Below are positions 8,398-17,064 of a DNA stretch of 64,000 nt, piece by piece. The translations under genes and the position numbers were made by a program. A model generated the notes under the pieces. The model made no database searches, was not told the origin of the DNA, and saw only the letters and a program-made list of their open reading frames with translations. Origin of the DNA: Gleimia coleocanis DSM 15436 (GTDB lineage Bacteria > Actinomycetota > Actinomycetes > Actinomycetales > Actinomycetaceae); contig NZ_DS999543.1 of NCBI RefSeq assembly GCF_000159015.1, forward strand, positions 372,001 to 436,000, in the 5' to 3' direction. Every line of letters begins with the position of its first letter. Within the stretch, counting starts at the first letter, position 1.

Positions 8398-9660
8398 GTG
8401 ACTCCTGTACTTCCGGAAGGCATCGCCTGGCCGGCAGATGGCGTACCCGACCCTGCTGTAGTGGGAAAGACTTCTAAAAATCTTTCCCTTTACATTCATG
8501 TGCCTTTTTGTAAAGTGCGTTGCGGATACTGCGATTTTAATACTTATACGGTTGGCTTTGGTGAAGGAGCGGATATAAGCTCCTATCATCAGAGCGTTTT
8601 CCGTGAGATTGATTTAGCGGCGCAAGTTTTAGCTCCTTACGAGCATAATCCTGTGCAATCAGTTTTTGTAGGTGGGGGAACCCCAACGATGCTGGATGCT
8701 CAGCATTTAGCAGAGGTGCTAGGATACGCGCGCACAAAGTTTAGTTTCGCACCTAACTGTGAGGTAACTACTGAAGCGAATCCTGATTCTGTAGATGCGC
8801 GTAGTTTAGAAACATTAGCTGCTGGTGGTTTCACGCGTGTGTCGTTTGGTATGCAGTCTGCGGTTAAGCAGGTTTTGCGTACTCTTGATCGCACTCATGA
8901 TCCGAAGCGGATTCAGCGTGTTGTGAAGTGGGCGCAACAAGCCGGTATGGATACTTCACTGGATTTGATTTACGGAACTCCTGGGGAATCCTTGGTGGAT
9001 TGGGAAGCGTCTTTGTCAGCCGCGTTGTCCGCTGGAACTGAGCATATTTCCACTTACGCGTTGGTGATTGAAGAGGGCACTAAGATGTGGAAGGATGTGC
9101 AGCGCGGTCATTTACCGATGCCTGATCCGGATGATGAGGCTGCGAAATATGAGCTGGCAGATTTGTTACTTTCTGAAGCGGGGTTTGCTTGGTATGAGAT
9201 TTCTAATTGGGCGCGTTTAGAACCGGGTGAGTCCTCAGGTACTACTCAGCTTACTTATGCTTCCGTGCATAATTTAGCTTATTGGCGTGACGATGACTGG
9301 TGGGGGATTGGCCCGGGTGCACACTCGCACTTAGGTAACCTACGCTGGTGGAATCGCAAGCACCCACGCGCTTGGGCAGATGCTTTAGGACGGGGAGAAT
9401 CGTTTTTGTCACCGGCACAAGCGGGTGAGGAATTAACTGCGGCAGAGCGTAGTTTAGAGCGGTTTTTACTGCAGATTCGTACTGCTGACGGGTTGGGTCT
9501 GAGTGAAGTGGATCCGGATTTACGAGGGCGGATTCCGGCACTTGTTGGTCAAGAATTGCTGACTTTAACAGGAAATCCGAATCAAGGGGATGCGGTTTTA
9601 CAACTTACTTTACAAGGACGCCTCTTAGCGGATTACGTCACCCGCGAACTCACTGTTTAA
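8398..9660 (+). CDS. hemW: HemW-like radical SAM protein (heme chaperone)
   Basis: This 420-residue radical SAM protein has its [4Fe-4S] cysteines in HVPFCKVRCGYCDFNTY (C38, C42, C45), followed by GGGTPTML and the HemW-type segment WGIGPGAHSH. HemW proteins bind heme and deliver it to membrane targets; older annotations call them oxygen-independent coproporphyrinogen oxidase-like, but they lack that activity. The C-terminal HemN domain is complete. The start is GTG at 8398. It is the last gene of lepA-trmB-hemW and is followed at once by a GC-rich hairpin repeat that can act as terminator. Confidence 0.93.
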   Translation: MTPVLPEGIAWPADGVPDPAVVGKTSKNLSLYIHVPFCKVRCGYCDFNTYTVGFGEGADISSYHQSVFREIDLAAQVLAPYEHNPVQSVFVGGGTPTMLDAQHLAEVLGYARTKFSFAPNCEVTTEANPDSVDARSLETLAAGGFTRVSFGMQSAVKQVLRTLDRTHDPKRIQRVVKWAQQAGMDTSLDLIYGTPGESLVDWEASLSAALSAGTEHISTYALVIEEGTKMWKDVQRGHLPMPDPDDEAAKYELADLLLSEAGFAWYEISNWARLEPGESSGTTQLTYASVHNLAYWRDDDWWGIGPGAHSHLGNLRWWNRKHPRAWADALGRGESFLSPAQAGEELTAAERSLERFLLQIRTADGLGLSEVDPDLRGRIPALVGQELLTLTGNPNQGDAVLQLTLQGRLLADYVTRELTV

Positions 9661-9707
9661 CTCCCGCGTTTCGTCTGCGCGCGAATCGCAACTCGCGCGT
9701 TTTGAAG
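9661..9707 (+). repeat. 31-bp GC-rich hairpin repeat, locus 1
   Basis: A partial unit (9661-9674) and one full 31-base unit (9675-9705) of a dispersed repeat also found at 28919-28963 and 56855-56976. The unit contains GCGCGA...TCGCGC complementary arms followed by TTTT, so it can terminate the hemW transcript. It begins directly after the hemW stop codon. Confidence 0.65.
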
Positions 9708-9708
9708 G

Positions 9709-9734
9709 TTAGCCATGACAAATGTCATGGCTAA
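9709..9734. promoter_or_regulatory. Perfect palindromic operator upstream of ABC/two-component operon
   Basis: TTAGCCATGACA (9709-9720) and TGTCATGGCTAA (9723-9734) are perfectly complementary with a 2-base centre and no following T-run. The site lies 54 bases upstream of the ABC ATPase start. The operon encodes a NarL/DesR-type response regulator, and such regulators commonly bind an inverted repeat at their own promoter. I infer this is its binding site. Confidence 0.6.
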
Positions 9735-9787
9735 AAATAGTTAAAAGCATACTTCAAATAGCCGCTTGCGAACAGCAGACTAGAAGT

Positions 9788-10729
9788 ATGGAAACACTTT
9801 TCACAGATGAAGCTTCTTTAGCTTTGCAAGCTAAAGAAGTCACTAAAACTTTTGGTGAGAAAACAGCGGTAAATAGCTTAACGTTAGAAATTAAACAAGG
9901 CGAAATTGTAGCTTTGCTGGGGCACAATGGTGCGGGCAAAACCACTCTGTTAGATATGTGTTTGGGATTGCAAACACCAAACGCAGGGCACACCCGCCTC
10001 TTTGGCTTAAAACCAGGTGAAGCACTCAGCCGTTCTTTAGCTGGAGCTATGCAACAAGCCGGTGGACTGCTGGTGGACTATAAGGTGGAAACTTTTTTAA
10101 AATGCGTGGCAAGCACTTATACGAATCCGCTGGGAATGGAAGAACTGCTGGAAGTCACTGACTTAACACAGCTACGTCAGAAGAAAATTGTGAAACTATC
10201 AGGCGGAGAACAACAACGAGTTCGTTTCGCCACTGCTCTGGTAGGTAACCCCCAGCTGCTGATTCTTGATGAGCCGACAAGCGGTATGGATGCGGTGGCG
10301 CGCAAAACATTCTGGGAACTAATGCAACGTTTCGCCGATCAGGGGAAAACTATTATTTTTGCTACTCATTACTTGGCCGAAGCCGAAGCTTTCGCTGAGC
10401 GCACAGTGATTATGAAAGATGGGCAAATCCTCATTGATGATCTCACAGCTAATATTCGCCGCAACTTCCAAGAGCAAATACTCCACATCAGATTCACAGA
10501 TGAGAGCGCAAACGCAGTTGCGAAAACTCTAGTTGAAAAATTCGCCGGCCACATCACCAGCTATCAGGTAAAACCGCAGTCATTAGAACTTAGCGGCAAA
10601 GACTTTGACGCAGTAGCCCGCTACCTGTTGGACCAGCCCCAAGCCTACGGGCTGGAACTAACTAACACTAGTTTGGAAGAAATCTACACTCGCCTAGTTG
10701 GTCATGCAAAAGAGGGAAGTGAAAACTGA
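9788..10729 (+). CDS. ABC transporter ATP-binding protein (DrrA-like exporter)
   Basis: This 313-residue ATPase has Walker A GHNGAGKTT, signature LSGGEQQR, Walker B LLILDEP and an H-loop ATHYLAEAE, plus a C-terminal extension of about 90 residues as in DrrA-like and antibiotic-resistance exporters. I chose the ATG at 9788 (METLFTDE); an upstream ATG at 9722 would place the start inside the palindromic operator. The stop overlaps the permease start (TGATG). With the histidine kinase and response regulator downstream it forms a self-regulated module like those that sense and export membrane-active compounds. The substrate is unknown. Confidence 0.88.
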   Translation: METLFTDEASLALQAKEVTKTFGEKTAVNSLTLEIKQGEIVALLGHNGAGKTTLLDMCLGLQTPNAGHTRLFGLKPGEALSRSLAGAMQQAGGLLVDYKVETFLKCVASTYTNPLGMEELLEVTDLTQLRQKKIVKLSGGEQQRVRFATALVGNPQLLILDEPTSGMDAVARKTFWELMQRFADQGKTIIFATHYLAEAEAFAERTVIMKDGQILIDDLTANIRRNFQEQILHIRFTDESANAVAKTLVEKFAGHITSYQVKPQSLELSGKDFDAVARYLLDQPQAYGLELTNTSLEEIYTRLVGHAKEGSEN

Positions 10730-11511
10730 TGAAAACCCTAGCAGAGATTAAAAAGATCCCTACCTCGAATGGTTTCAAAGGGTTCGGAAAAAACGCCCTC
10801 GTCGCCTTTCAAAAAGTCGCTGCGCACCCACTAAACTTAATTTTTGCCGTTGGTTTGCCAGTAATGATGTACCTGATTTTTGGAGTGGGGAAAGAATATA
10901 GCAGTATCGAACTGCCACATGCCAACGTTTCCGCGCAAATAATGGTTAATATGGCATTCTACGGGGTAGCTGTCGCCGGATCCTCAGTGGCAGCAGGTAT
11001 TACCCTAGAACGCGCTAACGGCGTTTCGCGTTTATTTTCCCTCACCCCCATGTCGCCCCTAGCTTTTTTACTTACGCGTGTTGTCGCGTCGCTAACCATA
11101 ATCACACTGGCGATCCTAACTACCTTTACTGTAGGGGCATATACGGATGCAAAAATGGAGCCACTGGTCTGGGGTATAACCGGAGTATTACTCTTAGCTA
11201 GTGCATTGCTGGCAACCCTCATGGGGTTAGCCTTCGGTTTCTTACTGCGCTCTGACGCTGCCTATGCGGGGGTCTCAGGACTAACCGTAATATCTGCATT
11301 TTTAGGAGGTATCTTCATCCCACTTGAGCAGATGGCGAGCTTTGTGCAAGACCTGGCACCGTTTAGCCCTCTCTACGGTGGTATCCGCCTAGTTTCCTAC
11401 CCCATTTACGGTGAAGGTTTTGAATGGGGCTGGGTAACTAACCTACTGGTCTGGATGCTTATATTTGCACTCCTAGCCTGGATGGGAAATAAGCGTGATA
11501 CGGGACGCTGA
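10729..11511 (+). CDS. ABC-2 type transporter permease
   Basis: This 260-residue membrane protein is the permease partner of the preceding ATPase. It has about six hydrophobic segments, including PLNLIFAVGLPVMMYLIFG near the N-terminus and LLVWMLIFALLAWMG at the C-terminus. The central G-F-L-L-R-S-D-A-A-Y and FLGGIFIPLEQM region is typical of ABC-2 exporters. Translation is probably coupled to the ATPase through the one-base ATG/TGA overlap. The sensor kinase gene follows after 42 bases with an AAAGGAACTGAT-type ribosome site. Confidence 0.87.
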   Translation: MKTLAEIKKIPTSNGFKGFGKNALVAFQKVAAHPLNLIFAVGLPVMMYLIFGVGKEYSSIELPHANVSAQIMVNMAFYGVAVAGSSVAAGITLERANGVSRLFSLTPMSPLAFLLTRVVASLTIITLAILTTFTVGAYTDAKMEPLVWGITGVLLLASALLATLMGLAFGFLLRSDAAYAGVSGLTVISAFLGGIFIPLEQMASFVQDLAPFSPLYGGIRLVSYPIYGEGFEWGWVTNLLVWMLIFALLAWMGNKRDTGR

Positions 11512-11553
11512 AACTACCAGTAGACTTAAACAAGGACTAGGAAAGGAACTGAT

Positions 11554-12666
11554 ATGCGTAACTGGAAGTTACAAGCCGATCCGTCAGAAACTAAAAGTGT
11601 CTTAGCGCATTCAGCTCCTTTCCTAGTATTCTTAGGATTCCCACTAGTAGCCGCCTCACAACAAGGAACAGGCAGCTTAACCTGGTATCTAGTCGTAGTC
11701 AGTACCTTAATCTACGCGGTAATCTACCTGCTGACTGCTGTAGCTCTCCCCATCGCACCGCGTTCCTCCAAAGTTACCAAACGGTTTATTACCTGGCAGG
11801 TTTCTTTCGCAGTATTCACAGTGCTTTACATGCTGTTAATTCATCTGGTCGGAGGAATCGGGATTGTATTCTTCCTCAGTTACTTTCTGAGCCTGTGGAT
11901 TCTCCAAGCGCTGAAACCGCTCCTATTACCCGGAGCTCTTTTAACTGTTGCTCTGGCCACAGTTACAGCTTTTCTAATTCCAGGGGAAATCAAGTTCAGC
12001 CCGCTGATTTTGTTACTTGCGGGATTCACTGTTTTCATGTCCCGCAGAGCAATCGACCTAGACAACCAAGGTAGAGAAAACGCTGCGAAAGAGCTCTTAT
12101 ACGCCCAAGAGAAAGAACGAAATCGCATTAGTGCTGACCTGCATGACGTTTTAGGGCAGACCCTCACGGCACTTAGTCTAAAAGCTGAATTAGCTGAGAA
12201 ACTCCTGGAGGCTGAACAAACTGAAAAAGTCGCTGGGCAGTTAAAACAACTACAAGACTTAACTCGTAAAGCCTTAAACGAAGTCCGCGCAGTAGTTGCT
12301 GCCAACCGCGCACTCGATTTAGAAGCAGAAATCCAAAACTGCATGGGGATCTGCGAAACAGCGGGCATCAAACTGCTCCTGAGGGCGGAATATGCAACCC
12401 AGTCCGCACAGTTACAAACTATCAGCGCCTACGTGCTACGTGAAGCCATCACAAACGCGCTACGTCACGCTTCACCAACCGAAATCGCGGTTACAATCGA
12501 CGCAACTCACATTCAGGTAACTAACGATATTAACAGCGTGAAAAACTCAGCCGGAACCGGACTAGGTATTGACTCTCTTAAACAACGCGTTGGCAACCTA
12601 GGGAAAGTAAGCGCAGAACAAACCCAAAACCAGTGGATACTAGAAGTTAGTTTCCACCAAGCCTAA
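11554..12666 (+). CDS. Sensor histidine kinase, DesK/NarX-type (HisKA_3)
   Basis: This 370-residue kinase has an N-terminal region of about five to six membrane segments (residues 20-165) and no large extracellular domain, so it probably senses within the membrane. The phosphoacceptor is H197 in RNRISADLHDVLGQTLTAL, the H-box of the HisKA_3 class. The ATPase part includes REAITNALRHASP (N-box) and GTGLGIDSLKQR (G-box). It sits between the ABC permease and the response regulator, with 20 bases to the latter. Related Gram-positive systems respond to membrane state or peptide antibiotics; the signal here is unknown. Confidence 0.9.
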   Translation: MRNWKLQADPSETKSVLAHSAPFLVFLGFPLVAASQQGTGSLTWYLVVVSTLIYAVIYLLTAVALPIAPRSSKVTKRFITWQVSFAVFTVLYMLLIHLVGGIGIVFFLSYFLSLWILQALKPLLLPGALLTVALATVTAFLIPGEIKFSPLILLLAGFTVFMSRRAIDLDNQGRENAAKELLYAQEKERNRISADLHDVLGQTLTALSLKAELAEKLLEAEQTEKVAGQLKQLQDLTRKALNEVRAVVAANRALDLEAEIQNCMGICETAGIKLLLRAEYATQSAQLQTISAYVLREAITNALRHASPTEIAVTIDATHIQVTNDINSVKNSAGTGLGIDSLKQRVGNLGKVSAEQTQNQWILEVSFHQA

Positions 12667-12686
12667 ATATACTAAAGAAGATAAGC

Positions 12687-13295
12687 ATGCTGAAAGTATT
12701 ACTCGTAGACGACCAAAACCTGGTCAGAGAAGCACTTGCCGCTCTCCTTGAACTCACAGGAGAAGTAGAAGTCAGCGCTCAAGCTAGCAACGGGAATCAA
12801 GCCCTGGAACTACTAGAACAACACCCAGAAATCGACATTCTACTCACAGACATCGAAATGCCTGAAATGGATGGGCTTTCGCTATGCGAAAACGCCCAAA
12901 AACTCTACCCACAGCTGCTAGTCTGCATTTTAACTACCTTCGGTCGTTCCGGCTACGTTCAAAGAGCATTAAGCGCAGGGGCACGGGGATTCTTAGTTAA
13001 AGACGCTCCCTCAAAAGAATTAGTCACCGCCCTCGAAAAAATCAAAGCCGGGCAAAAAGTTATCGACCCGCAACTTGCTGTAGAAGCCCTCAGCCTACCC
13101 AACAGTCCATTCACCCAAAGAGAAAAGGAAATTCTCACAGCCTTCACAGACTCTGCCACAGTTGCAGAAGTCGCTGCAAAACTCTTTCTCAGCCCAGGAA
13201 CCGTACGCAACCACATTTCCAATATTATTTCGAAAACAAATGCGAAAAACCGGGCAGAAGCTGCCCGGATCGCGAAAGAAAATGGTTGGATCTAG
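12687..13295 (+). CDS. Response regulator, NarL/DesR family
   Basis: This 202-residue regulator has a receiver domain with acidic residues VDD near the start, the phosphorylation site D55 in LLTDIEMPEMDG and the conserved lysine in FLVKDAP. The C-terminal LuxR-type helix-turn-helix runs FTQREKEILTAF... VAEVAAKLFLSPGTVRNHIS. It pairs with the preceding kinase and most likely controls its own operon through the perfect palindrome at 9709-9734. The gene converges on the FemX-like gene with only two bases between the stop codons and no visible terminator, so the two transcripts probably overlap. Confidence 0.92.
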   Translation: MLKVLLVDDQNLVREALAALLELTGEVEVSAQASNGNQALELLEQHPEIDILLTDIEMPEMDGLSLCENAQKLYPQLLVCILTTFGRSGYVQRALSAGARGFLVKDAPSKELVTALEKIKAGQKVIDPQLAVEALSLPNSPFTQREKEILTAFTDSATVAEVAAKLFLSPGTVRNHISNIISKTNAKNRAEAARIAKENGWI

Positions 13296-13297
13296 AA

Positions 13298-14326
13298 TCA
13301 GGAAATAAACTGAGCGTACTTTTCCTTATCGAAAACTAAATCTAGCTCTCCTAGATACTCACGAGCACCCGCCTCACTGCAAATATCACGCTTAAAACGA
13401 TACAAGCCATCTTCCATATCGAAAGACCATAAACCACCCATATCATAGTGAGTTTTACCCTGCTCTAAAGCAAACTTTACACACTCGATATTCAACTGCA
13501 CACTAGGATTCAAATTACGCATCTCATTTCCCGAAGCCGCAAACAAGTACATTGACTTCTCACCGTAATTAACTAGCAGGGTAGAAGCCAAAGGCTGCCC
13601 CTCAGCACTTTGCGTAATCACAATATAGGCACAATCTTTAAAGCCTTCTAAAATACGCGCATAGTAATCCTTCGGGCGAATACCAAACCCTTGACGTTCA
13701 CCCGTAACCTTATATAAATCATAGAAAGTATCGTAAGCGTCCCCAATCTGCGGATCAGCTGCCGAAACAAAACGCGTCGTTAAACCACCGCGGTAGGACT
13801 TATTTAACTTACCGCGGAATCGCGAAGAAAAGCCTGCTAAAATCTCCTCAAAAGAACGATTATTAAAATGTAAAATCATTGTCAAAGGGGGGTTAGTAAA
13901 TGCATGCTTATCCTCAACTTCAGTTGACTTTACCACCAGGTCCAGTTTACGTAAATCAGCGACTAAAACCGGGTCATAAGCAACCGCAGGATCCATACGT
14001 AAAAGAAAACCATTGCGCGCCTGCGCAACCTGTTTAGCCTCTTCTAAAAGCTGCTCGAAAAGTTTAACGTCATACAGGTCCATAACTGGGCCACGGTTAG
14101 CGTAAAGCAGAGCGCCGCCTACAGGATTATTGATCGACAGAATCTGCATACCTGCAGTGATGTGTCCTGTCTCATCACGTAAAATCACATAATCAGCAGT
14201 CCAAGTATTTTTAACATGCGCCCAAGCCGGAGCCTGCATCAGAGTGCCGTACCTATGGTTAGCTACAAAATCGTTGAATTCCAGCACTTCGGGGTGGTTT
14301 GAAGCAGGGGACAAAAGAACAGTCAT
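13298..14326 (-). CDS. FemABX-type peptidoglycan bridge aminoacyltransferase
   Basis: This 342-residue protein resembles the FemX/MurM family, which moves amino acids from aminoacyl-tRNA onto the side chain of lipid-linked peptidoglycan precursors. Features are the N-terminal LMQAPAWAHVKNTW, LLRMDPAV, FSSRFRGKLNKSYRGG, and the C-terminal GNEMRNLNPSVQLN and YDMGGLWSF segments. It contains two GNAT-like folds and lacks the long coiled-coil arm of staphylococcal FemA. No Shine-Dalgarno precedes the ATG at 14326. Its presence together with a Lys/Orn-type MurE implies an interpeptide bridge. The amino acid added cannot be read from the sequence. Confidence 0.82.
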   Translation of the reverse strand: MTVLLSPASNHPEVLEFNDFVANHRYGTLMQAPAWAHVKNTWTADYVILRDETGHITAGMQILSINNPVGGALLYANRGPVMDLYDVKLFEQLLEEAKQVAQARNGFLLRMDPAVAYDPVLVADLRKLDLVVKSTEVEDKHAFTNPPLTMILHFNNRSFEEILAGFSSRFRGKLNKSYRGGLTTRFVSAADPQIGDAYDTFYDLYKVTGERQGFGIRPKDYYARILEGFKDCAYIVITQSAEGQPLASTLLVNYGEKSMYLFAASGNEMRNLNPSVQLNIECVKFALEQGKTHYDMGGLWSFDMEDGLYRFKRDICSEAGAREYLGELDLVFDKEKYAQFIS

Positions 14327-14489
14327 GGGGAAACTAAACCTGATACTCGGTAAATAAATAACTAGTTTAGTTTAACATTCCTACGTATAAAAATGACGTT
14401 AGAGAACATCGTGGCAACTATTAAATAATGCGCACTTTCTTTAACTCTGTTAGGTTGGAAGAGATAATGTTAGCTACTTTTAGGTATTT

Positions 14490-16424
14490 ATGTCGTTACT
14501 GAAGAATAGTTCGAAAAAGCAAGTTTTCTCATCCTCGGGTTCTGAAACCGCTAACCGTGCAGCCCACTTCTTAAAAGATTTAGACGAATATCCACATAAT
14601 ATTCACCCCGCCCTGGTTCCAGGGGTTTCCATCGAAGACCAGAAAATCCGTTACGGTATCGATAAACCACTTCTAATCGGCGTTGCCAGCCTAGTTATCG
14701 GATTTATTCTTTGGGGTATTTTCTCTCCACAATCGGTGCTTACTACGTCTTCAGCCGCATTGAATTGGACCATGCTTAATATGGGTTGGTTGTTTAACTC
14801 ATTAGCGATTTTCCTTCCCGTATTCCTTCTTACCATTGGTTTCTCACGTTTCGGAAAGATTCCTTTGGGCTTGGATGGGGAAGAACCCCAGTATTCCACC
14901 CTTTCTTGGGCAGCGATGTTGTTCGGCGCAGGCATAGGAATTGGCATTATTTTCTTTGGCGCGTTAGAACCCCTTACTTTCTACCTTTCCCCACTTCCAG
15001 GCACTTACGAGGGCGTATCTAGCGCAGCTATCCGCGGCGCGCTAGCGCAATCTGCATTACACTGGGGTCCAACCGCTTGGGCATTTTACGGAATCGTTGG
15101 TCTTGCGATTGGATACGTATCTTTCCGTAAGGGACGCGTGCCTTTGATGTCTTCTATTCTCACGCCCGTTTTCGGTGGGGAATCAACTTCCGTCTGGGCT
15201 AGATTAGTAGACGGCATGGCCATCATTGCAACGCTTTTTGGTACCGCAGCTTCACTGGGGATCGGAGCAATGCAGATTACTTCCGGTGTGAAACTGGTTT
15301 CCGGCTGGTCTGATCTAGGAAATGCTTTTGCGATTGGACTAATCGTAGTCCTTACTATTGGAACTATCATTTCCGCGGTTTCTGGTGTTGGTAAAGGTAT
15401 TCGCCGTCTCTCCAACATTAATTTGGCGCTTGCCGTTATCTTGGCGTTATTTTTCTTCATCGCGGGTCCAACCGTTTTTATTATTACGATCCTGCCGGGT
15501 GTGATCGCGGAGTACTTTAATCAGTTACCCACTATGCTGGGGGCAACTATGGCTGATTCTCCTCAAACGCAGGTTTTCCTGTCTGGTTGGACTACTTTTT
15601 ATTGGGCTTGGTGGGTTTCCTGGGCTCCATTCGTAGGGGTTTTCACTGCGAAAATCTCTAAGGGACGTACTATCCGCCAGTTCGTAACCGGGGTACTTTT
15701 TATTCCTTCTAGCATCATTATCGTGGCCTTCACTTTCCTAGGTGGTACTGCGATTTTCAAGCAGCGGGAACTGCAGGAACTGGCAGTAGGTAATGATATA
15801 AGTATGCTTCCTCCATCTGAGGAAGTGTTCTTCCGGGTATTAGATTACTTGCCGGGAGCTACCGTGATTGCGCCGGTTGTAATGCTGATGCTGGCAGTCT
15901 TTTTTATTACTTCTTCTGATTCTGCATCTTTGGTGAACTCTCAGCTGTCGCAAAAGGGTAATCCAGAACCTAATCGTTGGATTACTGGTTTTTGGGCTGT
16001 ACTTATGGCGGGTATCGCGGTGGTGATTTTGCTGATGGGTGGCAAAACTGCACTGTCTGGATTACAGAATTTAGTTACGGTTACGGCTTTGCCTTTCTCT
16101 GTGATTATTGTGTTGATGTGTTTTGCCTTGGTTAAAGAATTGCGTACTGACCCAATGATGATTCGTGAGCACTACGAGCAGACCGCGATTTCTAATGCGG
16201 TTCGTTACGGTATTGAAGAACACGGTGATAATTTTGAACTTGCTGTGGAACCCGTAGATCCGGAATCTGATCGCGGTGTGGGTAATGATTTTGACTCGAC
16301 TGCGGAAGAATATACTGATTGGTATATTCGTACCGATGAGGATGGTAATCCGGTGGAATATGATTACGAGCAGGGCGCTTATATTGATCCTGAGACGGGT
16401 GAACCTGAGAATAAGTCCGAGTAA
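14490..16424 (+). CDS. BCCT-family betaine/carnitine/choline transporter
   Basis: This 644-residue transporter has about twelve membrane segments and the family hallmark TTFYWAWWVSWAPFVGVF followed by TAKISKGRTIRQF. Also present are GIGIGIIFFGALEPLTFY and SALHWGPTAWAFYG. Such carriers import glycine betaine, carnitine, choline or ectoine with Na+ or H+, usually for osmoprotection. The cytoplasmic C-terminal tail of about 90 residues is acidic, unlike the basic osmosensing tail of Corynebacterium BetP. The start ATG at 14490 has a weak ribosome site. It is separate from carbonic anhydrase (51 bases downstream) but may share its transcript. Exact substrate is not resolvable. Confidence 0.92.
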   Translation: MSLLKNSSKKQVFSSSGSETANRAAHFLKDLDEYPHNIHPALVPGVSIEDQKIRYGIDKPLLIGVASLVIGFILWGIFSPQSVLTTSSAALNWTMLNMGWLFNSLAIFLPVFLLTIGFSRFGKIPLGLDGEEPQYSTLSWAAMLFGAGIGIGIIFFGALEPLTFYLSPLPGTYEGVSSAAIRGALAQSALHWGPTAWAFYGIVGLAIGYVSFRKGRVPLMSSILTPVFGGESTSVWARLVDGMAIIATLFGTAASLGIGAMQITSGVKLVSGWSDLGNAFAIGLIVVLTIGTIISAVSGVGKGIRRLSNINLALAVILALFFFIAGPTVFIITILPGVIAEYFNQLPTMLGATMADSPQTQVFLSGWTTFYWAWWVSWAPFVGVFTAKISKGRTIRQFVTGVLFIPSSIIIVAFTFLGGTAIFKQRELQELAVGNDISMLPPSEEVFFRVLDYLPGATVIAPVVMLMLAVFFITSSDSASLVNSQLSQKGNPEPNRWITGFWAVLMAGIAVVILLMGGKTALSGLQNLVTVTALPFSVIIVLMCFALVKELRTDPMMIREHYEQTAISNAVRYGIEEHGDNFELAVEPVDPESDRGVGNDFDSTAEEYTDWYIRTDEDGNPVEYDYEQGAYIDPETGEPENKSE

Positions 16425-16475
16425 GTCTTTTTCTCTGCTATCGTTGCAATAATGAGTATAAGAAAGTAGCAGGAA

Positions 16476-17045
16476 ATGATTCTCGAAGATTACTTGACTC
16501 GGAACGAGCAGCTGGTACAAGACCAGCAGATGACTGTTTGTTTCCGTCCGGAAACCCGTAGGCAGCTGGCAGAACGTGGGCAGAAGCCTTTACTGGCGTT
16601 GGTTACTTGCGCGGATTCCCGAGTTATTCCTGAGGTGGTTTTTAATGCGCAACTGGGAGAAATCCTGGTGGGGCGTAATGCTGGGAATACGATTAGTGAG
16701 GCTGAATACGCGACGATTCACTATGGAGTGTTCAGTTTGGGAATTACTGAGATTGTGGTTTTGGGACATTCTGGCTGTGGCGCAGTGACCGCGGCAGTTT
16801 CAGGGGAGACTGACCCGTATTTGCAGACCGTTTTAGATAGGATTCGCGAGGGCGTTCGAGCAGAATCTTCTCTTGAAACGACGGCAGACATTACCGCAGA
16901 TGAAGCTATTCGTTTGAATATATTGCATCAGGTTAAGGTATTGGAAACTCATGCGGCTTTAGAGCAGCTTTGTAAAATTGGGCAGTTGCGAGTTACTGGC
17001 TTGTACTATGATCAACACACGGGATTATTACAGAAACTGAATTAA
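16476..17045 (+). CDS. Beta-class carbonic anhydrase
   Basis: This 189-residue enzyme interconverts CO2 and bicarbonate. The zinc ligands and catalytic dyad are visible: C45, D47 and R49 in TCADSRVIPE, and H98 and C101 in GHSGCGAV. Length is normal for bacterial beta-carbonic anhydrases. An AGCAGGA element precedes the ATG at 16476. It is followed after 19 bases by an arginase-family gene and probably co-transcribed with it, a pairing that could link bicarbonate supply to arginine/urea metabolism, though this is inference. Confidence 0.95.
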   Translation: MILEDYLTRNEQLVQDQQMTVCFRPETRRQLAERGQKPLLALVTCADSRVIPEVVFNAQLGEILVGRNAGNTISEAEYATIHYGVFSLGITEIVVLGHSGCGAVTAAVSGETDPYLQTVLDRIREGVRAESSLETTADITADEAIRLNILHQVKVLETHAALEQLCKIGQLRVTGLYYDQHTGLLQKLN

Positions 17046-17064
17046 CAGTTAGAGGAGTAAACAC

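Noticed and set aside
9722-9787. Earlier start codon for the ABC ATPase gene
   Set aside because: The ATG at 9722 lies inside the palindromic operator and adds a non-conserved extension.
13296-13297. Terminator between the response regulator and the FemX-like gene
   Set aside because: The stop codons are two bases apart and no inverted repeat with a T-run lies there; overlapping 3' ends are more likely.
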